A stretch of 9,203 nucleotides of DNA, taken from positions 1 to 9,203 of the forward strand of contig CAMNNN010000045.1 of NCBI GenBank assembly GCA_946545505.1, given 5' to 3'. The translations under genes and the position numbers were made by a program. Of this stretch, positions 1 through 5,856 are shown piece after piece; the stretch's first letter is position 1; every line of letters begins with the position of its first letter. The notes under the pieces were generated by a model, which saw only the letters and a program-made list of their open reading frames with translations, did no database searches and was not told the origin of the DNA. Source of the stretch: an uncultured Clostridia bacterium. GTDB lineage: Bacteria > Bacillota > Clostridia > Saccharofermentanales > Saccharofermentanaceae.

Positions 1-528
1 CATCAGGATGGCTACATCAGCCGATAAAGTATCGTTATCGCCGAAGGTTCCGTTATGCCAGATCTCATTAGTGGACACAGTGTCATTCTCATTGATGACA
101 GGGATCAGATGCCTCTCGAGCATCGCCTCAATAGTATTCGTGATGTTATGACGCTGAAGCTTGTCTGCTATACCGTCCTTGGTCAGCAGGATCTGTCCGC
201 ATACATAGGAATACTCGGCAAAGGATCTCGTGTAGGCATTCATGAGCTCGCACTGGCCTACAGCTGCGATAGCCTGCTTCTGAGGGATATCGTCCGGCTT
301 CTCCGGGAGGTCCAGGCTTCCGATTCCGACTCCGATAGCACCGGAAGTAACGAGTATTACCTCGCGTCCGCTGTTCCAGATGTCGGCAATACCGCGGCAC
401 AATTTGTCGATGTTGCCGTGATTCATCTTGCCGTTCTCGTAAGTAATGGTCGAGGTGCCTACCTTAACCACTATTCTTTTCGCGAAGTTCACCGCATAAC
501 GTGAACCGCCGTTGTCCTCAACCTGCAT
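1..528 (-). CDS. proB: Glutamate 5-kinase, N-terminal part (truncated by window edge)
   Basis: ATP-dependent phosphorylation of L-glutamate to glutamyl 5-phosphate, the first and normally proline-inhibited step of proline synthesis, in the cytoplasm. The 176 visible residues hold the first two-thirds of the amino-acid-kinase domain: the phosphate-binding strand VVKVGTST (about 20-27), VTSGAIGVG (60-68), the KQAIAAVGQ helix (84-92), QILLT (112-116), INENDTV (145-151) and FGDNDTLSA (162-170). These are characteristic ProB motifs. The reading frame is open to the left edge, so the end of the kinase domain and any PUA domain are out of view. The ATG at 528 is preceded by GGAG at 537-540 with 8 bases of spacing; the ATG at 548 is out of frame. 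It lies 86 bases after potD and could be read through from the pot operon or have its own promoter. Identity is firm. Confidence 0.95.
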   Translation of the reverse strand, partial: MQVEDNGGSRYAVNFAKRIVVKVGTSTITYENGKMNHGNIDKLCRGIADIWNSGREVILVTSGAIGVGIGSLDLPEKPDDIPQKQAIAAVGQCELMNAYTRSFAEYSYVCGQILLTKDGIADKLQRHNITNTIEAMLERHLIPVINENDTVSTNEIWHNGTFGDNDTLSADVAILM

Positions 529-536
529 AATGCGGG

Positions 537-543
537 CTCCTCT
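537..543 (-). promoter_or_regulatory. Ribosome binding site of proB
   Basis: The minus strand reads AGAGGAG here, 8 bases before the ATG at 528. It fixes the proB start, since the nearby ATG at 548 lies upstream of this site and in another frame. Confidence 0.7.
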
Positions 544-554
544 CTCATAATACA

Positions 555-578
555 GGCGGCCCGATCGCTCAAGCCGCC
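555..578 (-). terminator. Stable hairpin with GCGA tetraloop between potD and proB
   Basis: On the minus strand GGCGGCTTGA pairs with TCGGGCCGCC (10 bp, including two G-U pairs) around a GCGA loop, which fits the stable GNRA class. The hairpin ends 26 bases before the proB ATG. The following bases, TGTATTAT, are only weakly T-rich, so this is not a classical strong terminator. It may be a leaky terminator ending the pot transcript, an RNA-processing or 3'-end stabilising structure, or a leader element of proB. The structure is seen in the sequence; the function is inferred. Confidence 0.45.
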
Positions 579-614
579 CGTTAAGAATATACTCAATTCA
601 CCTAAAAAACAAGT

Positions 615-1721
615 TTACGCAGAGGCCTTAACCGTGTTCCAGATCTCGGCATATCTCTCCTCGTACTCGGAAGAAGAATAGTATACCTCGAGTGTGGCGA
701 AGATCTCTTCCGTAGGATAGTAGTAAACATTGCCGGAGATCTCGGGATCGAGCATGTCTCTTGCAGCAACGTTAGGTGTGGAATAACCTACGTACTCACA
801 GTTCTCGAGAGCGATATCAGGATCATACATGAAGTTGATAAAGTCGTGTGCGCCCTCGTAGTTAGCAGCGTTGCTGGGGATGCACATCATATCTACGGAG
901 TAGTTGCTGCCCTCAGGGAGAACGAATCTTAAGTCGATGTCATCGTTGCCTCCGAGCTCGGCAATTCTGTCCAGCATTACGATGTGGTCACCGGACCATG
1001 CCACGGACAGAGCCATCTCACCGGAAGCCATCTTATCCTTAAGGTTATCAACACCGTATGTGGGGTTGAGGTTTGTCTTCTGGTCGATAAGAAGCTGCAT
1101 AGCCTCAGCGAGCTCCTGCTCATCAAGTGAGTTGATGGAGTAGCCGAGGTAGTTCAGGGCAACACCGATGGACTCTCTCATGGAGTCGTACATACCTACG
1201 CTGCCTGCGTAAGCCTCATCGAAAAGCGCTCCCCAGATAATTGCAGGATCTGTTGTACCCTCAGGGATATCAACTCTGTTGGCGTCGTAAACAAGTCCTA
1301 CCGTGCAGTACAGGTAAGGGATAGCATAATCGAGGACCTCAGCGGAAATTTCCGGATCCTGGGAGTAAGTCATGTTGTTGAACATGGGATCCATGTACGC
1401 AGTTACGTTAGGAAGCATGGACATATCGAGAGGCTGGATTCTCTCCTCGTTGATAAGTCTGCAGACCATGTACTCGGAAGGAATGATAACGTCATAAGTG
1501 TTATCAAGGTTAGGATACATTGTCTCGTTCGTCTCGAAAGTTCTGTAGATTACTCTGTACTGAGGGTAAGCTGCCTCGAACTTGGAAATCGTGTCCTCTG
1601 CAATGTACTCACCCCAGTTGTAGATGATGAGTTCCTGTCTGCTGTCGCAGGCAGTAAATGCAGACATCGCGAGAAGTGATGTGCAGACTGCACCGCTTAC
1701 AAATTTCTTAAAGTTCTTCAT
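615..1721 (-). CDS. potD: Polyamine ABC transporter, substrate-binding lipoprotein
   Basis: Extracellular lipid-anchored binding protein that delivers spermidine/putrescine-type substrates to PotBC. The 368 residues begin with a basic start, a hydrophobic stretch (8-21) and a lipobox ending FTAC, with Cys25 the probable lipidation site. The mature start has the family motif NWGEYI (35-40), matching the PotD NWTEY region. Other PotD landmarks are YDVIIPSEY (76-84), MRES (181-184), AWSGD (241-245), VDMMCIPSNA (276-285) and GYSTPN (312-317). By eye, the E. coli ligand residues Trp34, Tyr37, Glu171, Asp257 and Tyr293 match Trp36, Tyr39, Glu183, Asp277 and Tyr313, but the usual Trp255 position appears to be Ser275, so substrate preference may differ. 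The ATG overlaps the potC stop by 4 bases, with GGAGG 9 bases upstream. It is the last pot gene. Another small cationic or amino-acid-derived ligand remains possible. Confidence 0.93.
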   Translation of the reverse strand: MKNFKKFVSGAVCTSLLAMSAFTACDSRQELIIYNWGEYIAEDTISKFEAAYPQYRVIYRTFETNETMYPNLDNTYDVIIPSEYMVCRLINEERIQPLDMSMLPNVTAYMDPMFNNMTYSQDPEISAEVLDYAIPYLYCTVGLVYDANRVDIPEGTTDPAIIWGALFDEAYAGSVGMYDSMRESIGVALNYLGYSINSLDEQELAEAMQLLIDQKTNLNPTYGVDNLKDKMASGEMALSVAWSGDHIVMLDRIAELGGNDDIDLRFVLPEGSNYSVDMMCIPSNAANYEGAHDFINFMYDPDIALENCEYVGYSTPNVAARDMLDPEISGNVYYYPTEEIFATLEVYYSSSEYEERYAEIWNTVKASA

Positions 1722-2530
1722 TTCTTCATTCCTCCGTTCTTATCTTTTGCGCCCTTGAAGCGGGTGAAATTGGATACTATCAGCAGTATGAATACCGCAG
1801 CAAACAGAATCGTTGTCAGAGCATTCATCTTAGGGTTAACACCGAACTTGGCCATCGAATAGATCTTCATCGGCAGTGTCTGTACCGAAGAGTCAACGTT
1901 GAAGTTACTGATAAGGTAGTCATCAACCGAGAGCGTGAATGTGAGCATCAGCGATGAGAGGATACCCGGCATGATCTCAGGGATGATAACAAGTCTTAAT
2001 GTCTGGATCCTCGTCGCACCCAGATCCATCGCAGCCTCGGAAAGGTTCTTATCGAGCTGCTTAATCTTCGGGTCGATAGACAGGATCGCGAACGGCACGC
2101 AGAATGCGATGTGTGCGCAGATCAGAGTGAACTCGCCCTTCTGAACACCGAGGAAGGAGAACAGAAGCATGAACGCGATACCGATAACAAGCTCAGGCAT
2201 AACGTTCGGAATGTAAGTTACATTCATGATAAGGTTCTGAAGCTTCTTCGGAAGATATACGATACCAAGACAGCTGATCGCACCGAAGAACGTGGATACG
2301 ACTGATGCGATGGCAGCGATCTTAAGTGTAGTCAGAAGTGCTTCGAGCAATTCTCCTCCGTCACTTCCCGAGAACAGGCTCGTGTAGTTTCTCAGTGTGA
2401 ACCCGCCCCAGATAAAGGACTTCGGCACACTGTTGAACGAGTATATGATAAGCAGAAGTATCGGCAGATAAAGGAATACTATTATGAGGCCGATATAGAT
2501 ATCCGGAATAAGTTTTCTTAAGAATCTCAC
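1718..2530 (-). CDS. potC: Polyamine ABC transporter permease PotC
   Basis: One of the two membrane subunits forming the polyamine import channel. At 270 residues it has the normal length. About six hydrophobic segments are visible: near 12-31, 68-90, 105-129, 134-151, 187-207 and 237-254. The cytoplasmic EAA loop that docks on the ATPase reads EAAMDLGATRIQTLRLVIIP (165-184), followed by the PotC-like SVDDYLISNF (201-210). The start is GTG at 2530, overlapping the potB stop as GTGA; GGAGGT lies 9 bases upstream, and the only nearby ATG is in the potB frame. It overlaps potD by 4 bases, so translation of potB, potC and potD is probably coupled. No oddities apart from the GTG start. Confidence 0.95.
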   Translation of the reverse strand: MRFLRKLIPDIYIGLIIVFLYLPILLLIIYSFNSVPKSFIWGGFTLRNYTSLFSGSDGGELLEALLTTLKIAAIASVVSTFFGAISCLGIVYLPKKLQNLIMNVTYIPNVMPELVIGIAFMLLFSFLGVQKGEFTLICAHIAFCVPFAILSIDPKIKQLDKNLSEAAMDLGATRIQTLRLVIIPEIMPGILSSLMLTFTLSVDDYLISNFNVDSSVQTLPMKIYSMAKFGVNPKMNALTTILFAAVFILLIVSNFTRFKGAKDKNGGMKK

Positions 2531-3963
2531 AGTACCATACCTCCGCTTCCGGATGCTTCCTTATCCTGATTGCGAAGAATTCGCATCGTGATGAGAACAA
2601 AGATGAGAAGTATCAGCGACAGAACGTTACCCGCCTGCTGATAAGTCGCGCTCTCATTCAGGATGAATGTCTGTACCGTATTACCGATCGTGGTCTTCGA
2701 TCCCTCGGTGATAATATCGGGGATCATGTAGAAAGTCATCGAAGGCATGAATACCATCTGAACTCCCGAGATAACGCCCGGCAGTGACAGAGGGAACAGT
2801 ACCTTAACGAAGGTCTGCACCTTATTGGCACCGAGATCAGCCGCAGCCTGTCCGAGGCTCTCGTCGATCTTAACGAGTACCGAGTAGATAGGCAGAATCA
2901 TGAACGGCAGGAAGTCGTTTACCAGAACGAATTTCGTGATGATGTCGGACCATACCGGATCTTTAAGGAAGATGATCGGCTCGGTCCTTCCGCATACGCT
3001 CATGAGGAATGTATTGAGCACGCCTGTCTGTCCGAAGAAAGCTCTCCATGCATATGTACGGAGCATCGTGTTCATCCATGTCGGAAGAACGAACAGGAGC
3101 AGAAGCTTGCTTGATGTCTTGTGAAGGCGCTTGGAGCGGGCCTGCAGGATGTAAGCTAACGGGTAGCCAAGAACGAGGCAGCCGATCGTGGTCCACACAG
3201 CGTAGTCGAGGCTTCGCAGGAATACCGAGAAATACTCCTGAAGCGTAACGCGCATGCCGTAGAACTCAGTCGTGACAGTCTTGTTTTCGAACAGTGTCTT
3301 AAAGCCGTCGAGGTTGAATGTGTAACCGCCGGATGTCTTCGCGAAGAAAGCTCTGAACAGGATAAGCACGAGAGGAAGTATCGTGAACATCACAACCCAT
3401 GCGATGTAAGGATACGACAGAAGCTTCATGTTCATCGTTATGCCGAGTGCTCCGTAGATGGATGCGGCGATGCCGAGGAACAGCACTACACAAAGGATGT
3501 TTCCCGTAAGCGACTGCACCACATAGAGGCGCTGAGGCGTCATGTTGTTAGCCGCGATGATTTCAGGTGTGATAAACCTATTGAGCGTTACCACATGAAG
3601 CGCGAGTCTCGCTGCGAAAAGTATCATTACCGTCAGGCAGCCGAGTCTCTTCGTTCTTCTCGTGTTCGAGTAAAGCTGGAAGCCGAGTGAGAGTGTGAGC
3701 GCCGCTACCGCTGCAACGATAGTGAGCGTGAACATAAGGCCGCCGAATTTTCTGAAGTCGAGATCGACAATGTTGTCACGGAGCTCGACATAGATGTCCG
3801 GAGTCATGATCATCGAGAACAAAGAGAAGACTCTCTCCCTCTTGTACTGGACGAACAGCTCGAACATGGGCACGAACACCGACACGAATGACAGTGTCGC
3901 TGCGATGCACATGATGATGCCGTGTAAAGGCATCAGCTTAAATCTTGATTTAATATCGCTCAT
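2527..3963 (-). CDS. potB: Polyamine ABC transporter permease PotB with an extra N-terminal membrane domain
   Basis: Second channel-forming permease of the polyamine importer. The C-terminal part, from about residue 180 to 478, is an ordinary PotB: hydrophobic segments near 183-204, 253-274, 286-296, 345-366, 395-413 and 446-461, PTWMNTMLRTYAW (294-306), and the EAA loop QAAADLGANKVQTFVKVLFP (372-391) that contacts PotA. Usual PotB proteins are about 275-290 residues, so the 478 residues here include roughly 180 extra at the N terminus. That part has about four hydrophobic segments (near 13-36, 74-96, 107-127 and 150-174) with basic stretches such as KRER and TRRTKR between them. I do not recognise the extra domain. 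The ATG overlaps the potA stop as ATGA, with GAGGAG 7 bases before it, so the long form is the one expected to be made. The possible internal ATGs (codons 177 and 179) lack a ribosome binding site. Confidence 0.92.
   Translation of the reverse strand: MSDIKSRFKLMPLHGIIMCIAATLSFVSVFVPMFELFVQYKRERVFSLFSMIMTPDIYVELRDNIVDLDFRKFGGLMFTLTIVAAVAALTLSLGFQLYSNTRRTKRLGCLTVMILFAARLALHVVTLNRFITPEIIAANNMTPQRLYVVQSLTGNILCVVLFLGIAASIYGALGITMNMKLLSYPYIAWVVMFTILPLVLILFRAFFAKTSGGYTFNLDGFKTLFENKTVTTEFYGMRVTLQEYFSVFLRSLDYAVWTTIGCLVLGYPLAYILQARSKRLHKTSSKLLLLFVLPTWMNTMLRTYAWRAFFGQTGVLNTFLMSVCGRTEPIIFLKDPVWSDIITKFVLVNDFLPFMILPIYSVLVKIDESLGQAAADLGANKVQTFVKVLFPLSLPGVISGVQMVFMPSMTFYMIPDIITEGSKTTIGNTVQTFILNESATYQQAGNVLSLILLIFVLITMRILRNQDKEASGSGGMVL
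2539..2544 (-). promoter_or_regulatory. Ribosome binding site selecting the GTG start of potC
   Basis: GGAGGT on the minus strand, inside the end of potB and 9 bases before the GTG at 2530. No ATG in the potC frame is available at this distance, so the site supports a GTG start. Confidence 0.75.
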
Positions 3964-5141
3964 GCCATCTCCTCGGAGCCTTCATCGCCCTTGACTCCCC
4001 TGACGCCGTAGCTTCCGGGAGCGGGAGAGAAGCGTGATTTTCTCATGATCTGAATGTCATCGGGATCAACCGTGAGGCCTACTCTCTTGCCTACCTCGAC
4101 GGGGTCAACGTCCTGGATCATCCACTCGATTCCTGTGTCACCCTTAACGATGATCTCATAGTGAACGCCCTTGAAGATGATGCTCTCGACAGTACCGTTT
4201 ACATAAGCATCATTCTCTTCCTTGATGTAGATATCCTCAGGACGGATAACAACGTCTACGTCGTTTACCGCGCCTTCCTTCATCTCAGGGAACAGAGGGT
4301 CAACGCACTCGAACTTTCTTCCTGCGAATGTAACCTCGCAGTCCTTAGTCATGGTGCCGGGAACGATATTGGACTCACCGATAAAGTCCGCAACATAAGC
4401 ATTCTTCGGCTCGTTATAGATATCGATAGGAGTGCCGATCTGCTGGATATAGCCGTCCTTCATAACGATGATCGTATCGGACATAGTGAGGGCTTCTTCC
4501 TGATCGTGTGTTACGTATACGAATGTGATGCCGAGTTCTCTTTGCATCTGCTTGAGCTCGATCTGCATCTCTTTTCTCATCTTAAGATCGAGTGCTCCGA
4601 GAGGCTCGTCGAGAAGAAGCACACGTGGCTTCAGGATGATAGCTCTCGCGATGGCAACTCTCTGCATCTGACCGCCGGAAAGCTGATCAATATAACGGTT
4701 GCCGTAGCCGTCGAGGCCTACAGTGTGAAGAGCCTTGTTAACGCGCTCCTCAACTTCCTTATCGGGAACCTTCTGGAGATGGAGTCCGAATGCCACGTTA
4801 TCGAACACATTAAGATGCGGGAACAGGGCGTACCTTTGGAACACCGTATTGATATGTCTCTTATGAGCAGGAATAGTAAGGAGGTTCGCACCCTCGAATG
4901 TTACGATACCTGAATCAGGCGATTCGAAGCCCGCGATGATTCGAAGTGTCGTAGACTTACCGCAGCCCGAAGGACCGAGCAGCGTAATGAACTCGTTGTT
5001 TCTTATAAAGAACGTGATGTCATGAAGGACCTGGTTGCCGTCATAACTCTTGTTAACGTCCTTGAGCTCAATGATATGCTCAATGCCCTTGGAATCCGGG
5101 AGCATCTCTCCCTCTCTGATTGTCTTAGGTTTATCGCCCAT
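3960..5141 (-). CDS. potA: Polyamine ABC transporter ATP-binding protein
   Basis: Cytoplasmic ATPase that drives polyamine import through PotB/PotC. The 393 residues contain every ATPase motif: Walker A GPSGCGKST (56-64), Q-loop Gln102 in FQRYALFPHL, signature LSGGQ (154-158), Walker B VLLLDEP (174-180), D-loop GALD (182-185) and switch His212 in THDQEEA. A TOBE-type regulatory region follows (about 255-367), with VIRPEDI (298-304). Compared with the core family there are about 20 extra residues at the front and a 24-residue tail after 369 rich in Gly, Ser and charged residues. The chosen ATG (5141) has AAGGAG 7 bases upstream; an in-frame upstream start at 5180 lies inside the regulator gene and was not preferred. 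It begins 11 bases after the regulator stop and overlaps potB by 4 bases. PotA rather than a generic importer ATPase is supported by the potBCD neighbours. Confidence 0.95.
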   Translation of the reverse strand: MGDKPKTIREGEMLPDSKGIEHIIELKDVNKSYDGNQVLHDITFFIRNNEFITLLGPSGCGKSTTLRIIAGFESPDSGIVTFEGANLLTIPAHKRHINTVFQRYALFPHLNVFDNVAFGLHLQKVPDKEVEERVNKALHTVGLDGYGNRYIDQLSGGQMQRVAIARAIILKPRVLLLDEPLGALDLKMRKEMQIELKQMQRELGITFVYVTHDQEEALTMSDTIIVMKDGYIQQIGTPIDIYNEPKNAYVADFIGESNIVPGTMTKDCEVTFAGRKFECVDPLFPEMKEGAVNDVDVVIRPEDIYIKEENDAYVNGTVESIIFKGVHYEIIVKGDTGIEWMIQDVDPVEVGKRVGLTVDPDDIQIMRKSRFSPAPGSYGVRGVKGDEGSEEMA

Positions 5142-5148
5142 CTTTACT

Positions 5149-5154
5149 CTCCTT
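5149..5154 (-). promoter_or_regulatory. Ribosome binding site of potA
   Basis: AAGGAG on the minus strand, 7 bases before the ATG at 5141 and overlapping the TAA stop of the regulator gene. It decides the potA start against the longer reading frame that begins at 5180, and suggests that ribosomes ending the regulator could pass to potA. Confidence 0.75.
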
Positions 5155-5692
5155 AGAAACTGGGCGGCGTGCTTATCCAAAGCAGCTTCGCCGGTCTCTT
5201 CCCGTCATTTGATATATAGTGTGGCTTGTCGGGTGTGATAAGGAAACTCTCACCCTTCTTTGCCTTGTAGGCTTTCTTTCCGATGTGGATAGTAACCGTG
5301 CCTTCGAGCACGTAACCCGTCTCCTCGCCCTCGTGCGGATTGTCGGGATAAGTTCTCCCCTCCGGCTCGATGGTAACGAGGATCGGTTCCATTTCATTCT
5401 TCTGTGCGTTAGGAATAAGCCAGCATGTCGTATTCTTAAGCTCCGCGTCTTCCTTCACGGCATAATCATCCCCGCCGAAAACAACCTGCTCCTGCTCTTC
5501 GTCTGCGAAGAAGTCAGCAAGGTTTGTACCGAGAGCTTCGAGTATGTACTTGAGTGTAGCGATGGAAGGAGAAGTCTTATCCTTCTCAATCATGGAGATA
5601 TAGCCCTTGGTAAGCTCGCATCTGTCGCCGAGCTCCTCCTGAGTGAGGTGATTCTGCAATCTCAGAAACTTAATTTTCTCACCGATTTCCAT
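5153..5692 (-). CDS. XRE-family regulator with C-terminal cupin sensor domain
   Basis: Predicted DNA-binding regulator of the pot operon, 179 residues, the usual size for this class. Residues 6-60 form an XRE/Cro-type helix-turn-helix (IKFLRLQNHLTQEELGDRC, then KGYISMIEKDKTSPSIATL). Residues about 103-176 form a small cupin barrel with PHEGEETGYVLEG (119-131), GESFLITPDKPHYI (147-160) and His120, Glu124 and His158 as possible metal or ligand contacts. E. coli PuuR, which controls putrescine use, has this same HTH plus cupin layout, so polyamine or substrate sensing is a reasonable inference. ATG at 5692 was chosen: GGAG is 5 bases upstream, and the extra 22 residues of the longer frame run back across the operator and the -10 box. 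It is the first gene of the operon; palindromes around its promoter suggest autoregulation. Confidence 0.88.
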   Translation of the reverse strand: MEIGEKIKFLRLQNHLTQEELGDRCELTKGYISMIEKDKTSPSIATLKYILEALGTNLADFFADEEQEQVVFGGDDYAVKEDAELKNTTCWLIPNAQKNEMEPILVTIEPEGRTYPDNPHEGEETGYVLEGTVTIHIGKKAYKAKKGESFLITPDKPHYISNDGKRPAKLLWISTPPSF

Positions 5693-5712
5693 AAGCACTC
5701 CATTTAACTGAA

Positions 5713-5731
5713 AGTTTAGTATTATTAAACT
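5713..5731. promoter_or_regulatory. Candidate operator, 19-bp imperfect palindrome in the pot leader
   Basis: Arms AGTTTA (5713-5718) and TAAACT (5726-5731) are perfect inverted copies, and the centre is also symmetric except for one base pair. It lies about 10-28 bases downstream of the predicted transcription start and before the regulator ribosome binding site, a typical place for a repressor roadblock. Binding by the XRE-cupin protein is inferred. Confidence 0.45.
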
Positions 5732-5746
5732 CGCGAAACGAAATGG

Positions 5747-5775
5747 ATTATATATCATGTTAAACTTCGTGTAAA
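5747..5775 (-). promoter_or_regulatory. Sigma-70-type promoter of the regulator-potABCD operon
   Basis: On the minus strand the -35 box is TTTACA (5770-5775, five of six consensus bases), the spacer is exactly 17 bases, and the -10 box is TATAAT (5747-5752, perfect). Transcription should start near 5740, giving a leader of roughly 48 bases before the ATG at 5692. This is the best promoter in the window. Confidence 0.8.
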
Positions 5776-5789
5776 GTATTTCTTAACAC
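5769..5789. promoter_or_regulatory. Candidate operator, 21-bp imperfect palindrome over the -35 box
   Basis: Minus-strand arms GTGTTAAG and CTTTACAC surround a 5-base centre, with seven of eight arm pairs matching. The TTTACA -35 box (5770-5775) lies inside one arm, so a bound protein would block RNA polymerase. Its sequence differs from the AGTTTA palindrome downstream of the -10 box; either one regulator binds both or two regulators act here. The factor is unknown, and the XRE-cupin protein is the obvious candidate. Confidence 0.45.
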
Positions 5790-5806
5790 AATTTCCCATG
5801 ATATGT

Positions 5807-5833
5807 AAAAGGGCCGCCCCATAAGGACAGCCC
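5807..5833 (-). terminator. Intrinsic terminator after lysA
   Basis: On the minus strand GGGCTGTCC pairs with GGGCGGCCC (9 bp, two G-U pairs) around a TTATG loop, followed by TTTT. It begins 23 bases past the lysA stop and ends before the pot promoter, so lysA and the pot operon are separate transcription units. It has no T-tract on the plus strand. Confidence 0.85.
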
Positions 5834-5856
5834 ATGCAGTTCAAAGCTTTATGAGG

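Noticed and set aside
55..504. Plus-strand open frame (149 codons) opposite proB
   Set aside because: The minus strand encodes clear ProB motifs over the same bases.
584..612. Possible proB promoter (TTGTTT, 17 bases, TATTCT on the minus strand)
   Set aside because: Both boxes match consensus poorly and the predicted start would fall inside the hairpin stem; too weak to annotate.
4161..4913. Plus-strand open frame (250 codons) opposite potA
   Set aside because: Antisense shadow of the ATPase, with no recognisable motifs or supporting context.
5142..5180. Longer potA start inside the regulator gene
   Set aside because: The ATG at 5141 has AAGGAG at ideal spacing, and the extra 13 residues would only duplicate coding over the regulator end.
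5219..5707. Plus-strand open frame (162 codons) opposite the XRE-cupin gene
   Set aside because: Mirror of a well-supported regulator; no family features.
5693..5758. Longer N terminus for the XRE-cupin protein
   Set aside because: The extension would be encoded by the promoter -10 region and operator, while GGAG sits just before the ATG at 5692 at the usual start of the HTH domain.
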